This document shows, one piece after another, positions 62,302 through 64,000 of a stretch of DNA of 64,000 nt. Where the stretch lies: contig CANGNF010000012.1 of the NCBI GenBank assembly GCA_947455205.1, positions 52,405 through 116,404 of the forward strand, given 5' to 3'. Both the position numbers and the translations under genes were made by a program. The notes under the pieces are model-generated. The model searched no databases and was not told the origin of the DNA. It was given only the letters and a program-made list of their open reading frames with translations. This DNA is from Acetobacteraceae bacterium (GTDB lineage: Bacteria; Pseudomonadota; Alphaproteobacteria; Acetobacterales; Acetobacteraceae). The stretch's first letter is position 1; each line of letters starts with the position of its first letter.

Positions 62302-63033
62302 TCAGGCCTTCTGCGTCAGCATCAGGTAGTTCACGCCGACATCGCGGGTGATGCGCCAGCCGCCACCGGGCGCCAGCGCCATGCCGGCGATGCGCCGCAC
62401 ATGCAGCCCGGCGGCGCGGCAATCGGCGCCCAGCTCGGCCGGGCGGACAAAGCCGCGCCAGTCATGCGTGCCGGCGGGCACCCAGCGCAGCAGGTATTCC
62501 GCCGCCAGCTTGGCGGTCAGCAGGGACCGCAGGTTGCGGTTCAGCGTGCTCAGCACCACCAGGCCGCCGGGGCGGGCCAGCCGGGCCAGGTCGGCGCAGA
62601 AGCCGGGGCGGTCCACCACATGCTCCACCACCTCCAGCGCCGTCACCACGTCGAAGGCGGCGATGCCCTCGGCCAGCAGGGCTTCCGGGGTGCCGTCGCG
62701 GTAGGTGATCGCCAGGCCGCCGGCCTCGGCATGGCGGCGGGCCACGGCCAGCGCCTCGGCGGCGGCATCCAGCCCGGTGACCTCGGCGCCGGCCTGGGCC
62801 AGGGACTCCGCCACCAACCCGGCGCCGCAGCCCACATCCAGCACGCGCAGCCCGGCCAGGGGCAGGGGGGCGGCGGGGTCGCGGCCCAGCGCGGTGCAGA
62901 TGCCGGTGATGACCCATTCCATGCGGCAGGGGTGCATCCGGTGCAGCGGCGCCATCGGCCCCGCGGGGTCCCACCAGTCGGCGGCGATACGGTCGAACTT
63001 GGCGATCTCGTTGGCCGAGGCAGTTCCGTTCAT
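62302..63033 (-). CDS. ubiG: bifunctional ubiquinone biosynthesis O-methyltransferase
   Basis: A 243-residue SAM-dependent methyltransferase. It opens KFDRIAADWWDPAGPMAPLH, the UbiG signature, and has motif I VLDVGCGAGLVAE, then ALEVVEHV and STLNRN. It performs both O-methylations of ubiquinone synthesis. The gene converges on the repeat protein with 2 bases between and is divergent from lysC across 134 bases. Confidence 0.95.
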   Translation of the reverse strand: MNGTASANEIAKFDRIAADWWDPAGPMAPLHRMHPCRMEWVITGICTALGRDPAAPLPLAGLRVLDVGCGAGLVAESLAQAGAEVTGLDAAAEALAVARRHAEAGGLAITYRDGTPEALLAEGIAAFDVVTALEVVEHVVDRPGFCADLARLARPGGLVVLSTLNRNLRSLLTAKLAAEYLLRWVPAGTHDWRGFVRPAELGADCRAAGLHVRRIAGMALAPGGGWRITRDVGVNYLMLTQKA

Positions 63034-63167
63034 GACCCGCGCTCACTCCTTGTTGCAGGGCAAGGCCGGCCCCGGTATTGCTCCCCGCCCAACGCCCTGA
63101 CCCCTTTTCCGCCCGGCCGCGGATTACCGCAACCGCCGGGCGCGCCGTTCTGGACTGAAGACACGCC

Positions 63168-64000
63168 ATGTCCCGCATCGTGATGAAATTCGGCGGCACC
63201 TCGATGGCCGACCTGGACCGTATCCGCAACGTCGCCAACCGCGTGAAGCGGGAGGTCGATGCCGGCAACGAGGTGGCCGTGGTGGTCAGCGCCATGGCCG
63301 GCACCACCAACCAGCTGGTCAAGTGGTGCCAGGACCTCTCGCCGCTGCATGACCCACGGGAATATGACGTGGTGGTCGCGACCGGGGAGCAGGTGACGAT
63401 CGGCCTGCTGGCCATTGCGCTGCAGACCGTGGGCGTGAACGCCCGCAGCTGGCAGGGCTGGCAGGTGCCGATCCGCACCGACGACGCCCATGGCAAGGCC
63501 CGCGTGACCGAGGTGGAGGGCCAGACCCTGATCACCCGGATGCAGGCCGGCGAGGTGCCGGTCGTGGCCGGCTTCCAGGGCGTGGCGCCGGATGGCCGGG
63601 TCTCCACCCTGGGCCGCGGCGGCAGCGACCTTTCGGCCGTGGTGCTGGCGGCGGCCATCAAGGCCGACCGCTGCGATATCTATACGGATGTGGACGGCGT
63701 CTATACGACCGACCCGCGGATTGTGCCGCGGGCGCGGAAGCTGGACCGCATCAGCTATGAGGAGATGCTGGAGCTGGCCAGCGTCGGCGCCAAGGTGCTG
63801 CAGACCCGCAGTGTCGAGATGGCGATGAAGGCCCGTGTGCGGGTGCAGGTATTGTCCAGCTTCGAGGACAAGCCGGGCAGCCTGGTGGTTGACGAGGACG
63901 AGATCATGGAAAAGCCGATCGTATCCGGCATCGCCTATTCCCGCGACGAGGCCAAGGTGACGCTGCGCCGCGTGCCGGACCGGCCGGGCATTGCCGCCAC
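63168..64000 (+). CDS. lysC: aspartate kinase, 5' part (runs off the window)
   Basis: At least 277 codons are open from the ATG at 63168 to the window edge. The N-terminal signature is VMKFGGTSM, the substrate-site STLGRGGSDLSA follows, then DIYTDVDGVYTTDPR and EMLELASVGAKVL. The first ACT regulatory domain begins near residue 250. The enzyme starts lysine, threonine and methionine synthesis. The stop codon lies beyond 64000, so the call is certain but the gene is incomplete here. Confidence 0.96.
   Translation, partial: MSRIVMKFGGTSMADLDRIRNVANRVKREVDAGNEVAVVVSAMAGTTNQLVKWCQDLSPLHDPREYDVVVATGEQVTIGLLAIALQTVGVNARSWQGWQVPIRTDDAHGKARVTEVEGQTLITRMQAGEVPVVAGFQGVAPDGRVSTLGRGGSDLSAVVLAAAIKADRCDIYTDVDGVYTTDPRIVPRARKLDRISYEEMLELASVGAKVLQTRSVEMAMKARVRVQVLSSFEDKPGSLVVDEDEIMEKPIVSGIAYSRDEAKVTLRRVPDRPGIAA

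Overview
The window is a 64 kb piece of a GC-rich (roughly 70%) chromosome. Gene content points to an alphaproteobacterium, most likely a Roseomonas-like member of the Acetobacteraceae/Rhodospirillales. The main reasons are five orphan TctC/Bug-type tricarboxylate receptors, a phasin next to clpS-clpA, the cobA / DUF2849 / cysI / DUF934 sulfite-reductase locus, ubiG next to lysC, and a CIRCE-like element. I saw no mobile element, integrase, tRNA, rRNA or CRISPR array, and coding density is very high with many 1-4 bp start/stop overlaps.

Layout. (1) 1-13.7 kb: a forward transport and catabolic block holding a TTT receptor, a creatininase-family amidohydrolase, a 1292-residue HyuA-HyuB fusion, a complete dipeptide-type ABC importer (SBP, two permeases, two ATPases), an opposing tungstate-type binding protein, and gamma-glutamyltransferase. 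It reads as uptake and breakdown of gamma-glutamyl or cyclic-amide compounds. (2) 13.6-24.9 kb: a molybdenum-hydroxylase island. It has a phosphoesterase, an AtzA/TrzN-type amidohydrolase, a DRL/SAF-domain oxidoreductase, FAD, 2Fe-2S and molybdopterin subunits, an ACMSD-like amidohydrolase, an orphan TRAP receptor, an SDR, and a DapA-fold protein that seems to lack its Schiff-base lysine. (3) 24.9-30.8 kb: sulfur assimilation (cysK, a cysteine-free Rrf2 regulator, cobA, DUF2849, cysI, DUF934). (4) 29.8-41.6 kb: mixed catabolic genes including three TTT receptors, a TfdA-type dioxygenase, an RraA-like protein, a serine hydrolase, a biotin-dependent acyl-CoA carboxylase pair and a PuuB-like oxidase. 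An exact 81 bp tandem duplication crosses the RraA/TTT-receptor junction. (5) 41.6-49.6 kb: mostly housekeeping (D,D-carboxypeptidase, phasin, clpS, clpA) followed by a small AhpD-like/enoyl-CoA hydratase operon and a ketopantoate-reductase-like gene.

(6) 49.8-53.4 kb holds the most notable system: a cyanate-type ABC importer whose ATPase is fused in frame, through a proline-rich linker, to a complete cyanase. It lies behind a well-formed sigma-54 (-24/-12) promoter, which would couple cyanate import and breakdown to nitrogen status. (7) 53.6-58.5 kb: a hydroxy-acid oxidase / TTT receptor / HpaI-aldolase operon facing a metallo-beta-lactamase-fold gene with a translationally coupled MarR regulator. 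(8) 58.6-64 kb: AsmA-like protein, a small membrane protein, glutaredoxin, DUF1178 behind a CIRCE-like operator, a secreted 20-residue-repeat protein, ubiG and the 5' part of aspartokinase, which runs off the window.

All calls come from reading the sequence and remembered family motifs; no database search was run. Substrates of the transporters and catabolic enzymes are inferred and mostly uncertain.
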